A DNA stretch of 64,000 nucleotides. It comes from Cercophora sp. LCS_1. Taxonomy: Eukaryota; Ascomycota; Sordariomycetes; Sordariales; Lasiosphaeriaceae. Positions 1 to 10,067 of the stretch are shown here, in pieces. The stretch lies in NCBI GenBank assembly GCA_036250225.1, contig JAPZLL010000006.1, forward strand, positions 62,001 to 126,000, written 5' to 3'. The notes under the pieces are model-generated. The model ran no database searches. It was not told the DNA's origin and saw nothing but the letters and a program-made list of their open reading frames with translations. A program made the translations under genes and the position numbers. The first letter of the stretch is position 1. Each line of letters opens with the position of its first letter.

Positions 1-22
1 TTCAACCAAACTTCGATGTTGC

Positions 23-1203
23 ATGGCCAATCCATTTGCTGAAATTGATTTTGATAGGACGTCATTGACAGATCAAGAGACGTATTACCGAGAAGACGCA
101 TCTATTGCGCAAGCGCTACGGAAAGTCGAAGAGGACAACGCATCGTTGCGCGCTCTGAGGGATGCGGATTCGATTCTAACACATTCAACTAACACCACAA
201 GCAGCTCAAAGGATTCATCCTCATGGGCAGAAAAACCTCTTCAGGACTTTGAGTATGAGCTGCTAGGAGTCCTGATCTACAGAGTGGTTTTACGGGGATC
301 CGTAAAGAAAGCACTTCGCAATCAACAAGGAGATTACCAAAAGAGACCCAAAAGCACAACGAACACCCCTCGAAGAGAAACGTGACGCAACTCCACAGAG
401 CCTGCCGGGATGGGGAACTATCAACAGCCAGAAAGCTGGTCAAGGATGGGGCCGACACAGAAGCCGAGGACAAGGGTGGGCTCACGCCCTTGATTTGGGC
501 TTCGAGAAACGGTCACGCTGCCGTAGTAACGATGCTTTTGGAGAACGATGCCAGTTCCGGGGCGAAGGATGACACTGGTGGCAGCTCTTGGACTTGGGCG
601 GCAGAGTTTGGGCATGCACATGTTATCAAGTCGCTATCGGACCACCACCTCAAAAAAAGGAGGAATAACGCATGCGATAAGTTGTCGCCCATCGAGATGG
701 TTGAAGGCGGCACAGATAACAGTACGAGCACCGTGGCCGATGACAATCATGGGATCGAAGCGAGGAATGGCTGGGGCGGGGCAGCCTTGATGGGGGCTGC
801 TGAGCGCGGCCACGCAACTATTGTGGAGTTGCTGTTGCACGTCGGTGCTGAAGTCGAAGAGAGAGATGGACGTGGGCAGACAGCCCTGACATGGGCCTCC
901 AAGTATGGACAGGAGAGTGTTGTTAGGTTGTTGCTCCATAGAGGGGCTAACATCGAAATCAGGGACGGATGGGACCAAACACCGCTGATATGGGCCACGA
1001 AGAATGGGCATTGTGTGGTTGTGGCCCTTCTCGACAAAGGAGCGACACCTTGGGATGCGCCCGAAGAGTGCAAGAATCGACTGGAAATACCATCGTCGGA
1101 GGAATGTTACTACAAAATACCAAATCCCGAAACATCGACTCCAGCATTATCGACTCCGCCATCAAAAGGAACAAAAGTCTACTCAGGGGATGGGGATAGA
1201 TAG
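23..1203 (+). CDS. Ankyrin-repeat protein, 5' structure uncertain
   Basis: Two overlapping open frames. The first, from ATG 23 to the stop at 383-385, is a polar linker containing FEYELLGVLIYR, which resembles the F-x3-L-x4-VYRR motif found before ankyrin arrays in fungal proteins. The second, open to 1203, has about five ankyrin units (TPLIWASRNGHAAVV, ALMGAAERGHATIV, TALTWASKYGQESVV, TPLIWATKNGHCVVV), a protein-interaction fold. The join is unresolved. An intron at 253-329 (GTATGA...CAACAAG, 77 bp) would put both parts in frame but removes the VYRR-like motif; alternatively a small indel near 383 shifted the frame. The true start may lie upstream of the window. No enzymatic domain is visible; ankyrin arrays of this type often belong to NLR or HET proteins. 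Confidence 0.65.
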
Positions 1204-1791
1204 GTGGTTTACCCCTGGAATCTAGTCTAGGGCTGCAGTACCTCATAGTCCACTACCTATATATGGAACCGGGCGCCAACCTTGTTTCTAGCCTCGACTT
1301 TGTGCGGGAGTCCCAGGAAAGGAGGAGCGGTCCTTTGGAGTTTTTTTTTTTTTTGTCTTTTTTTTTCAGTGAAATTCATACTGTGACTCGAGTAAGTTAC
1401 CTTTCCATTACTTGGGACCTCGCCGACGGGGGATTGGAGCTTGCGGCGCCGAGTTAGGTAAGTAGGTCCGAGACCACCCGCATCGTCCACGTGCAAAGTC
1501 CGAGCAAAGTTCCCTTCCCGCAAGTCTAGTACAAGCATATTTTACCCTGTTCATATCCTGCCTCGGGAAATCGGGCAGCCGTGAGTACCTTTGGTACGTA
1601 CATAGCCTATTAGGTCACATTCCATGAAAAGCAAACACAATCAGGATCCATTATTATCTGGCATGCGATATGCCCTTCCGCGAACACATCTCCAACGAGT
1701 TGTGCCACATAAAAAGAGGCCCTAGGGATGAGATGTCGAAGTTGTACGATGGGAAAGTCCTCCACAGACAACTTTTTCAAAACCCAACAAA
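1204..1791. other. Intergenic, no gene seen
   Basis: Contains a T-rich tract at about 1340-1368. The right end is the putative promoter of the terpene synthase gene. No convincing coding sequence on either strand. Confidence 0.5.
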
Positions 1792-3087
1792 ATGGCCCCT
1801 CTTGTACTCGACCCCCCAACTCCCGAGGCTCCAAGCCCGCCTATTCCCAACATCCACCCAAATACACGCCCCAAAGACACATGGCTCTACCCCGACGAAA
1901 TCGCCCACGACCTCGACAACCAAACCTCCCTCCCCGACTCTGTCATCCAAGAAACCTACACCTGCGCATGGGAGTACACCCGCAGCGTGATCCCCGTTTA
2001 CACCAGCTGGCCCCGCTACCTCGCATTCACTCGGATCATCATCATCGGTATCGTCGCCGAGTTCAACGGCTCGGCCGTTGACGTTACATCGCAGAATCCG
2101 GTGCTCGGATTCGACCTAAGCGAGCTTCTTGCGACCATCTTTGGCGACACGCCGACCCAGGTTCACGCAGCCATGGCCCGTGAATACCGGGCGTTCTTGC
2201 TAATCACGGCTGAGAAAAGCGGTAATAGGTAGGCACTGTTATAGCTGCATCCCGCACTGTGTGGGTGGCTGGGGGCTAACGCGACATGGGATAGGCGCAA
2301 CTCGGAGCTGTTCAACCGCTATGTCGAAGCCTTGGCTCACTCGCCAAGGACATGGTTCCGCATGCGCGATTGCGACGCACTTGTGCGGTTCAGCATCGCT
2401 GCGGCGCTGGCGTGTAATGATTTCGATGGAATGTGGTTTGGCGAAGAGCAGTTGCAGATATTGGGCGAGATTGGGTGCACCATGTATGATGCCGTTGCGT
2501 TTTACAAGCATCGGGCTGAGGGAGAGACGAATAGCACTTTTGCCTACGTTGATCCTGGGCTTAGGGAGGAGGCGTTTCGAAAATGCCGTGAGGTGCTTTG
2601 GGCGTTGGATGTGGTGTGGGGCAAGGACCCGGCTCGCAGGTGTGTTGTCAACTTTTTGAGGCCGTTTGGCGGGCCGATTCATATGATGATGCGGCGGTAT
2701 CGGTTTGTGGAGGATGGATTGGTAATTGGGAGGGCGGAGACGGAGGGTGTGGTCAAGGAGACGAGGAGGAATGTCAAGTTGTGGAATCGGGTTGATGTGG
2801 CGGGTGTGGCGGGTGGTGATAGGCAGCGGTATCTTGACGCGATGGAGCAGAGGGAGAGGGTCATGTTTGAGGGATTGGCGGAGTTGTTGAGCGAGACGGA
2901 AGACATGTGTTCCAACTGCTTGTACAAGTCGACTTATGGCACAGAAGGGATCAGGAGGTTTGGCGGGGTTGAACTTTGTGGAGGGTGCAGAGAGAGCTGG
3001 GGATCGTACATCAGATCCTTAACCCGTCGGGCGGTTGATGCTTTTCCGGAGCTTCGCGAGACTCGGCTGGTATCTAGCCTTGAATAA
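1792..3087 (+). CDS. aba3: ABA3-type sesquiterpene synthase (alpha-ionylideneethane synthase-like)
   Basis: Proposed exons 1792-2228 and 2295-3087; the 66-bp intron starts GTAGGC, has a CTAAC branch site and ends ATAG. Product 409 aa. It matches the family of Botrytis cinerea BcABA3 along its length: WEYTRSVIPVYTSW, RMRDCDALVRF, AFYKHRAEGETNSTFAY, FGGPIHMMMRRYRFVE. BcABA3 is known to convert farnesyl diphosphate to alpha-ionylideneethane, the scaffold of fungal abscisic acid, and lacks the usual DDxxD and NSE metal motifs; I see neither here. Two CxxC pairs near the C-terminus (CSNC, CGGC) may bind zinc. It is convergent with a P450 of the group that oxidises this scaffold, 198 bp stop to stop. 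The family call is strong; the exact product is inferred. Confidence 0.88.
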
Positions 3088-3284
3088 AAGTGTCTAGTTT
3101 CTACCAGTTTTTGATCGAGTTTAGACCGTGAAATGTCAAGCTGAAGACTGGGAAAGGAAGGAAGGATGAAGTGGAGGAAACAAACCGGCCGAGTGACAAA
3201 AATGCATAGGGAAGGTGCACCTCTCCAAGATCCCCGTCGCTTCTTTTTCTTTTCATCTTTCAAAATGACAACCACGCCGTGCCT

Positions 3285-4948
3285 TCACACATTCCGCCTT
3301 GCGACCCGCATCTTCATGTTTCGTATCACAAACAGAGCCCGATGAGAACGAGTATAAGGTGTCTCGGGATCAATCATCTGAAAGTCGTAGTCCCGAAGAA
3401 GCTTCATTTTGTCAACAGCAAGAAACCATGGTAGGCAAAACTCTCACCTCGATAAACAACTTGTTCATCTCCATCCACGCCAGTGTCTTGCCGGTGCACA
3501 TGTACCTTCCGTTTCCGAAAAACATGTCCGTGGTCTTCTCCATCCTGGACTTCTTTTCCGGTGACGCTTCGAGAAAGCGCTCAGGGCGAAAGACACATGC
3601 ATCTTCCCCGAATATGTCGACTCGGCGTCCCATGGACCAAAAGTCTGTGGCAATGTTGGTACCGCCAGGAACAAACTTTCCATCCAGGGTATCTCCCTTG
3701 GGTGGCACGACCCTGGGGAAAAGGAGCGAGACTGGCGGAGTAAATCGAAGACATTCGTCCAGAAAAGCCTGCGCTGTTAGTCGGCTTTCATGAGTCACAA
3801 GAAGGGATCATACGCGGAGATAAGCCAGCTTCTTCCCCTCCGCTGCCGTGACTGGGCGTGAGATTTGACCAGCGGCGACGGCATCATCGATTTCCTGTTG
3901 TAGCCTGTTGTATACCCGAGGTGTCGATATGGCAAGATGAAGAGCGACACGAAAGACGTTCGCTGTGGTGTCGGATCCAGCAACAAGCTGAGCCAACAGC
4001 TCAACCTCGCACTGTCGCTGAGGGAGACCGCGGCGTATGAATGACCCCTCCACCGTGTCAGTCTTGTCATCTCCGGGTCGTAGCACATACCAACATGTCA
4101 GGCTTATCCAACTTGCCCTGCTCAAACCTTTCAGCAACAACCTCTTTTGCCATCCTGTATCTCGTTAGCTTGCGTCACATTCCCCCTTGGCAAACCACCC
4201 ACCTCATCAAAACCCCAAACCCCCTCTTATCCCCGACCTTTGGCCCTAACAGCCTCAAAACGGGCCTCGACAGCAAAATCCTCCCCAAAGCCGGCACGTC
4301 CGAACACAACGCAAAAAAGATGCCCATATCCTCCATCGCGCCAACATAGCCAAAAACATCCTCCTCCCTCGCCAAATACCCAAACTCGCGTCCATACACA
4401 ACCCTCGTCAACACATCCAACGTAAACCACTGCGCTACAACGCCCCAATCCATCACCCGCAGCCCGCTCTCACCATCGTCAACATACTTTCTCTCCATCA
4501 GCCCCTTCAGTTCCATCAAAACAGAATCTACATCCCCCTCCATGCTCGGCACTTCCCGTCCCGAGTACCCCGGCGCAACACGTGCTTTGATGTCATCGTG
4601 GAACGCAGCATCAGGCGAGCTAACCATGGTGTGCCGGTACGGGTCTAGACGCATGACCGAGTACCACGGGCCTTTGGTGTACCCAGAGTGCGGGGCGTTG
4701 ATGCGCCGGATGATGGTGGGATCGTCGGTTATGAGTGTGTCTGGGGCGATGCGGATCAAGCCGGGGCCGTAGAGACGGCGGGTGCGCATGTGGATTTTAT
4801 AGGCTCTGGAGGAGAGGGCGACGAGGAAAAGGTAGAGGTGGGAGATCTGGGCTAGGGGCGGACCGGGGAAGCGGCGGAGACGGAGGTAGGAGGGGATTGT
4901 GAGGAGGGCGTAGAGAACGATGGTGAGTGCTGTGATGAGGAGGAGCAT
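3285..4948 (-). CDS. Cytochrome P450, ABA1/ABA2 (pisatin-demethylase-like) group
   Basis: Proposed exons in transcript order 4948-4203, 4154-4091, 4047-3814, 3768-3448, 3401-3285, giving 493 aa; all junctions keep frame and introns are 43-48 bp. An N-terminal membrane anchor is followed by a proline hinge (RRFPGPPLA). The I-helix reads AGSDTTAN, the ExxR is ECLR, PERF follows, and the heme loop is FGNGRYMCTG with Cys near residue 439. The central GYSGREVPSMEGDVDS resembles BcABA1/BcABA2 and pisatin demethylase. Probably an ER enzyme that oxidises the product of the neighbouring ABA3-type synthase. Which of ABA1 or ABA2 it corresponds to cannot be decided here. Its start codon (MLLLITALTIV) is chosen because it opens directly on the membrane anchor. 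Confidence 0.85.
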
Positions 4949-5508
4949 TGTGAAGAAGTGATTATTGTGGGTTGGTTTGTGTGACAGCAGTTTTTGGGAT
5001 ACAACAGCCTGGTGTTTTGATGCTGTTGCGGCACGGAATGGGCTGTGAATGCAGGTGCGAGTGAGAGATGGGGAAGCATGGCAGTGGGTGGTGAAACCCA
5101 TCAGAGAGTGAATGTACCTATGCCTGAATTCAATACGCATGGGATTACATTCAGGGCTGGCGGCATGCCAGAGAGCATGAGGGTGTGAGACGCCCCTCAA
5201 GGTATCCTGCACGTCGGTACAGTGTGTGATGAGTTACGTCAAACATATTAAACGCAATGAAGGATTTGCACGGCTCGGGTTGGAGAGCAACCGGCCCGGC
5301 TCGCATTTTGTGTGGTCGAGCTAACCCAGATTGTCGGAGGCGTCCAACTGGAGTCCGAGCAACTCGCATGATCCTGCAACTGGCACATGATCACAGTGCA
5401 GCGAAGATTATGCAGAGGAAGAGTGACAGACACTAGATTGGCACTGTTTTCGCTAATGATACAACAGGTTGTAATGATACACGTTCTTTCGTTCAGTCAT
5501 GAGAGAAT

Positions 5509-5999
5509 CTAATAGCTCCCTCCCGAAGACCTTCCGCCCTTGGCTGCGATGGCCTGGACTTCTTCCTTGGGGCTGCAAACATGTTAGTTGAGACCTGTCA
5601 GACTGAGAGTGAAGACATACCGGTTGGCAAAGTTACCAGGGTTGGTATTTGCGATGCCAGTGCCCGACTCCTCCAAGCTACCACCGCCATGACTGGCTCT
5701 ACCGCCCTTAGCCGCGATCTCACGAACTTCTTCTGTGGGTCTACAAACGCGTTAAATTAATTTTGAGAGAAAACGAAGCGTGATAGGTACTCACCGATTG
5801 GCAAAGTTTCCCGGGTTGGTGTTGGCGGTGCCAGTGCCGGACTCCTCCGAACTGCCACCTCGATGACTGGCCTTGCCACCCTTGGATGCAATAGCCTGAA
5901 CTTCCTCCTTGGGGCTACGAACTGTGAGAAAGTCGTCTTCACGAGGGATGGTATCAAAACTCACCGGTTGGCAAAGTTTCCGGGGTTGTTGCTGGCCAT
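5509..5999 (-). CDS. con-10: Conidiation-specific protein 10-like KGG stress protein
   Basis: Four exons, all with consensus splice sites: 5999-5965, 5914-5795, 5740-5621, 5572-5509; product 112 aa. It is hydrophilic and made of repeated units NPGNFANRPKEEVQAIAAKG followed by GR/K-S/A-S-H-G-G-G, the KGG-type motif of Neurospora con-10 and bacterial general-stress proteins. Con-10 proteins accumulate during conidiation and stress; no enzymatic activity is known. Exons 2 and 3 are both exactly 120 nt, encode nearly the same 40 residues and have identical phases, so the middle of the gene arose by exon duplication. The first exon codes for only MASNNPGNFAN plus two bases of the next codon, which explains why simple ORF scans miss the gene. 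Confidence 0.9.
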
Positions 6000-7053
6000 T
6001 GTGAACGGTTGTAAGATATTTGGCGACTGTGAAGTGAATGAGAGGTGCGATGTCAGTTGTTTAAGTGCCGAGAGTTTAATGCTGAAACTGATTCGAGGGA
6101 AGCGAGGGAAGCGAGGGAAGAATCCTCAACTTATACCCTTTGACGGTTGTCCTGATGACTTTAAGCGCCCTTGCAGTAAATTGTTTGTGCTAGTTGGGAT
6201 GATCCTGAGTCAAAAAGTTGATGATGTCAACATGATGCAACAGACCAGCAGTCCGGAAAGCGGGTCGGTTTTGTAGACTGACCACGCCGCCAATGTAATC
6301 CGTGCCGGGCCTTGAGACCGGGATCTTGTTGCGCAATGCTTTCTTTTGCCGGTGGAGTTCTGGGCAACTCCGGTGGCCTGGAACGGATGCACGGCGCCGA
6401 TCTTGTGGACCGCCGCCGCCGACATCATGACGGTACCTTCCAGCCAATCGCCGCTGCGGGACCGCTCTTCCCGAGCGTCATACCGCTCAGTCATGACATG
6501 CCATGGCCCACTTTTGCCTGTGACATCCGGTCGGGTCCCAATGCGGCGATCTCATCTCTCGTCGCACAATGACACTAAGAGTGTTGGAAAGCGATCGGTG
6601 GTAATTATGCGCTGGGCACCGGAAGAAAGACATGAATTGCATCAAAAAGCGCACGAGATGGTTTTTGGGGCCACTATCTTAATCCGCCTCAGCCATCAAT
6701 GCGGGCCCTGTTGGCATTCCCGCTCTCCTCCTTGGGTCACATTGGCAACCATCAGTAGGGTCCCCTTGCCCGCCCGTCAAATAATCTTCGAAGCTTCACT
6801 ACCGTGATAGGGTCTCCCGATGTGGCAGTTTTAATAAAGTTTTAGCTTTTCCACTTGGCTCTCACCGCAAAGTCTCCTAACAGCCCGCCACTTTCCGGCG
6901 AGGAGGTAATATCGAGGTGGGAGTATCTGTCTCGGCTAAGATCACAACACCCCCATATACCGGATCGATCTGGGTTCATATACCACTCCGCCATGTTCCC
7001 TTTCTGCTCGCCGAGGCAATATTAGAAATTCATACGAAGTGAAGACCGACAAG
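6000..7053. other. Intergenic between con-10-like and secreted-protein genes
   Basis: Putative promoters of two divergent genes. Apart from a short tandem repeat near 6100 I see nothing coding; the ORFs here lack family resemblance and overlap on both strands. Confidence 0.5.
6095..6120. repeat. Short tandem repeat, 9-bp unit
   Basis: The unit GAGGGAAGC occurs almost three times head to tail, about 100 bp upstream of the con-10-like start codon. Confidence 0.8.
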
Positions 7054-7479
7054 ATGATAGCATCGATACTGTTCATCATCGCCAATGCAATCACGCCAGT
7101 TCTTGGCGCTCCGCAGGGGATCGGCTGGTGAGCAATCCTCCTTCAACGTATTCTCGGTGATAGAGCTCGACGGTTCTTAGGAATGACTGGTATTGCAACT
7201 GCCACGTACCAGGCACGAGGGAGTCTGAAGTTGGAACTTTTTGCAAGCAAGTCAATGGCGACATCATGGTGACTAAAGGGATCGTTCAGGTAAGAGACCT
7301 GCGCGAGATCCGAGTTTGACTGTCGTCTCACTTTGCAGTGCCATATCAGCATTGTTGCAGCACTTCCGAACCCAGGCGCCAAGGCTTTTACGGACGAAAA
7401 TTGCGAGACGCAGTTTGGGGAGGGATGGCAAGGACAATGCGCTGGAAGCTCGAGCGCTTTAGACCCAGGGAATCAATAA
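7054..7479 (+). CDS. Small secreted cysteine-rich protein
   Basis: Three exons: 7054-7127, 7181-7289, 7339-7479; introns begin GTGAGC and GTAAGA and end TTAG and GCAG, and all phases match. Product 107 aa. A hydrophobic signal peptide (MIASILFIIANAITPVLGA) is followed by a mature part with six cysteines, in the segments WYCNC, GTFCKQ, VQCHIS, ENCETQ and QGQCAG, compatible with three disulfides. The product is likely extracellular. The size, signal peptide and even cysteine number fit the broad class of fungal effector candidates, but I do not recognise a family. No open frame longer than 60 codons covers it, so automated calling could overlook it. Confidence 0.75.
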
Positions 7480-7975
7480 CGCACACAAACTTTGATTTAC
7501 ATAGGCAAAGCTGGTGCCAGAACTTCATAGGGATATCGGACGGATTGTCAGGTTCTGTACGGCCGGCAAGACGTTATCAGTCGCTTCCATGTCATTTAAA
7601 TATATTACTTTCTCGAAGAAGCCACACGAAAGAAAGACAAGGACATTACAGTGTTTTCCCTAGGCGCTACCCGCGCCGGTATGCACCCGTCGCACCAAAT
7701 TGCTACCTGAAGCAGAACAACCACTTCTACCCGTCCGTCCTTTGTCTTTTCTTGAATCGAAGCCCGTCCGATCCCTCGGGCTCCCCCCTAGGGGGAGAAG
7801 GTGGAGGATCGCGTTTCACTGCAGCCACGCGTTTAGCCGCAGCCAAACGTTCTTCCCCCTCAAACCAATGTAGGACCTCTTGGTTCATCCCATGATCACT
7901 CGCCCCGTTGGTAAGAAACATTCTCAGCACTTTGGCGCCCTCGGCGTTTCTGTAACCAGACTTGTGTCGGGAAAG
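7480..7975. other. Intergenic, possible remnant of a CHAT gene 3' end
   Basis: The minus strand at 7727-7930 has a short lysine-rich open frame that could be a 3' exon of the neighbouring CHAT fragment (acceptor GTTACAG near 7934), but the phases do not match its GTAAGC donor near 8008. Nothing else supported. Confidence 0.3.
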
Positions 7976-8336
7976 CTATACTAGCAACATTGTATAGGGT
8001 GTGCTTACTCTGCCATACTGAGTCCGACACCTCTCCATCGCCGCATGCAACGCCTCCCACGGCCTCCACTTCCCTTGCCCTTCCTTTGGCTGCCTAAACA
8101 AATCGTCATAAAACGCCTTTGCAACCTCACACGCGATATTATCTTTTGTCTGCCACAGCGACCCAATAACATGCTTGAACCCCGCGAGCTGGAACGCACT
8201 CGCGACATGAATTGCCTCGTCGCGGAGGCTTGCATCTTTGACTTCTGCGGAGGAGCAAGCGGAGAGGAAGGCGAGCTCTGCGGAGGGGACGAGGGCGTTT
8301 ACAACGTCTTTCAGGTATAGCGGGTCGGCGATGGGG

Positions 8337-8397
<61 letters not shown>

Positions 8398-8546
8398 CGT
8401 CGTCGTCGTCGTTTGGTTTTCGAAAGGTTAAATGGCTGTTTATGGGACATCGAGGATCCGAGACGCCGTGGCAGGCGAAGTGTACGAGGTCTGCGAGTGG
8501 TAGCTCCTGCAAAACTTGCTTTTCAGCCCGTTGAAAATGGTCTTTG
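7976..8546 (-). pseudogene. CHAT (caspase-like) protease domain fragment with poly-Asn insert
   Basis: The frame encodes the C-terminal part of a CHAT domain: VHFACHG holds the predicted catalytic His and LSACSSAEV the catalytic Cys, followed by AFQLAGFKHVIGSLW and AKAFYDDLF. CHAT domains are caspase/separase-related cysteine proteases, often behind TPR repeats, and linked to cell death and immunity in fungi and bacteria. Here 5 Asp plus 20 Asn encoded by a trinucleotide repeat lie between the His and Cys segments. No ATG opens the frame; an acceptor-like TTTAG precedes 8546 and an in-frame stop lies just upstream, with no recognisable partner exon. I therefore call it a truncated remnant, although an unseen upstream exon is possible. 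Both catalytic residues are kept. Confidence 0.6.
8336..8410. repeat. Trinucleotide microsatellite (GTT)20(GTC)5
   Basis: Twenty GTT units (8336-8395) followed by five GTC units (8396-8410). On the minus strand they encode Asp5-Asn20 within the CHAT fragment. Confidence 0.95.
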
Positions 8547-8997
8547 CTAAATTTGATGTCTTTGGTTTGGGTGTTGGGTTGGGTTGTAGTGTTTTATTGA
8601 GATATATTAATAAATATGGGATGAAGTAGAAGGATTTATAGACTTTTAAGAGGTGTTATACACAAGATTCCCACCTCCAGTGGCAACCAGAACGAAAAGG
8701 AGATTGGACGATTTCCCGCGGAGAAATAGCGCTCCCGCTTCACTAAACCCGGATCGAGGTACTAAACCAATCCTTAGCAGAACAGACACCATGCTTGAGC
8801 TGCTTGGTGGAGTTGGCGCAGGCTCCGAGGAATAATGAGCCGCTGCCGCCTTTGTGTTTGCTACGGTTATGCTACCCCGCTTTTTTGGCCGGTCATCGGA
8901 GAAGACGACAAGGATGGCTTGACAGCACCTGGTTCTCGATCCTATCACTGCAGCTTCTTATGTCCCGGTTACAGTTCCGACTATCTCCCGGTCCCAT

Positions 8998-9887
8998 ATG
9001 CCTGCAACCTCTACCACCGCTGTAAGAATGAGGGTGCTGGTTATTGGTGCCAATGGTACGCTCGGCCGGGCCTGCGTGCCGGCGCTTTACAACGCACAAC
9101 ATCATGTGGTGGCGCTTGTGCGGAGCACGGCTTCCTTTCCACCTGAACTTTCTCAAGCCTGCGACGCTGTCGTCGAGGCTGATGCCCGCAATCCACAAGA
9201 TATTGCCAACGTCTTGCGGGCACACCGTTGTGACGGCATTATCCAGGCTGGTGGTTACACGCCCTTCTGGCCGTGGCAAAAGACTGATATGCCCCTACTC
9301 TTTGCCGCAACTCTGGATGCGGCCGAGACGGTTGCGCTAGAACGTAGCGGGAGGGAGGATGGCGCAATTTCCTCCGAGAACAGAATCCGCACGTGGATGA
9401 TATGCGACTTTGGCGTGATGGACTCGCCATGGGACGGGACTCCGTTGTGGAAATAGTGAGATCATTCAATACTTAAACCCCATTTCCCTTGAAACTAAAA
9501 CTAACAGCCACGCGCGAACTTAGCTTACCACCCACATACCCTATCCATCGGATCACATTCCCTACACTGGGAGGTCGGCCAACTTCCGACGTGGCGTGGA
9601 GCGTCATGTGTCCCGCCATTTTGCTACCGAGTTCACATAAGGTGGCAGAGTACGAGATTGACTTTGGCGGTCCCAAGGTACCGAACTGGAGGACAAGCCT
9701 TCTTTGGGTCCCCTTCTTCGGGAAATATCTCAACGCATTTTATGTTGGGCGGGCATACATGACGACATCACACGAGAGAGTGGCAAAGTTTATGGCTGAG
9801 GATTTCACTCTCCACTTGGACAGCGGGCTTATCGGACAAAAGGTGGCACCAAATAGAGTCCAGAATGGCCAAGCATTTTGGTTCTGA
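8998..9887 (+). CDS. NmrA-like / atypical SDR NAD(P)-binding protein
   Basis: Exons 8998-9455 and 9524-9887 (intron GTGAGA...ACTTAG), 273 aa. The N-terminus has a Rossmann nucleotide motif, VLVIGANGTLGRA, then VVALVR and a conserved later segment RTWMICDFGVMD. This is the layout of NmrA-like or atypical short-chain dehydrogenase proteins, either NAD(P)-dependent redox enzymes or redox sensors in secondary-metabolism clusters. No classical YxxxK is evident. It lies 4 kb from the ABA-type P450. A role as the cluster's dehydrogenase is only a possibility: three unrelated genes intervene and I see no specific likeness to BcABA4. Confidence 0.6.
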
Positions 9888-10067
9888 GATCACAATATCT
9901 AAGTACCGAGTAGTAGGGGTTGTAGTAGGGTGTGGGAAGCCTCACGCCCTCAACGGCCGAACGGCTCAACCGTCAACTGCCCCCCAGGACCCCCGAAGCA
10001 GCAACTCGCCACATGCACCTTTTACAGCCTCGCCGTCATTGAAGATGCAGTCCCCCTACCACCCACC

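Noticed and set aside
8998..9887. Naming the NmrA/SDR-like gene as ABA4
   Set aside because: Only Rossmann-level resemblance; three unrelated genes separate it from the ABA-type pair.
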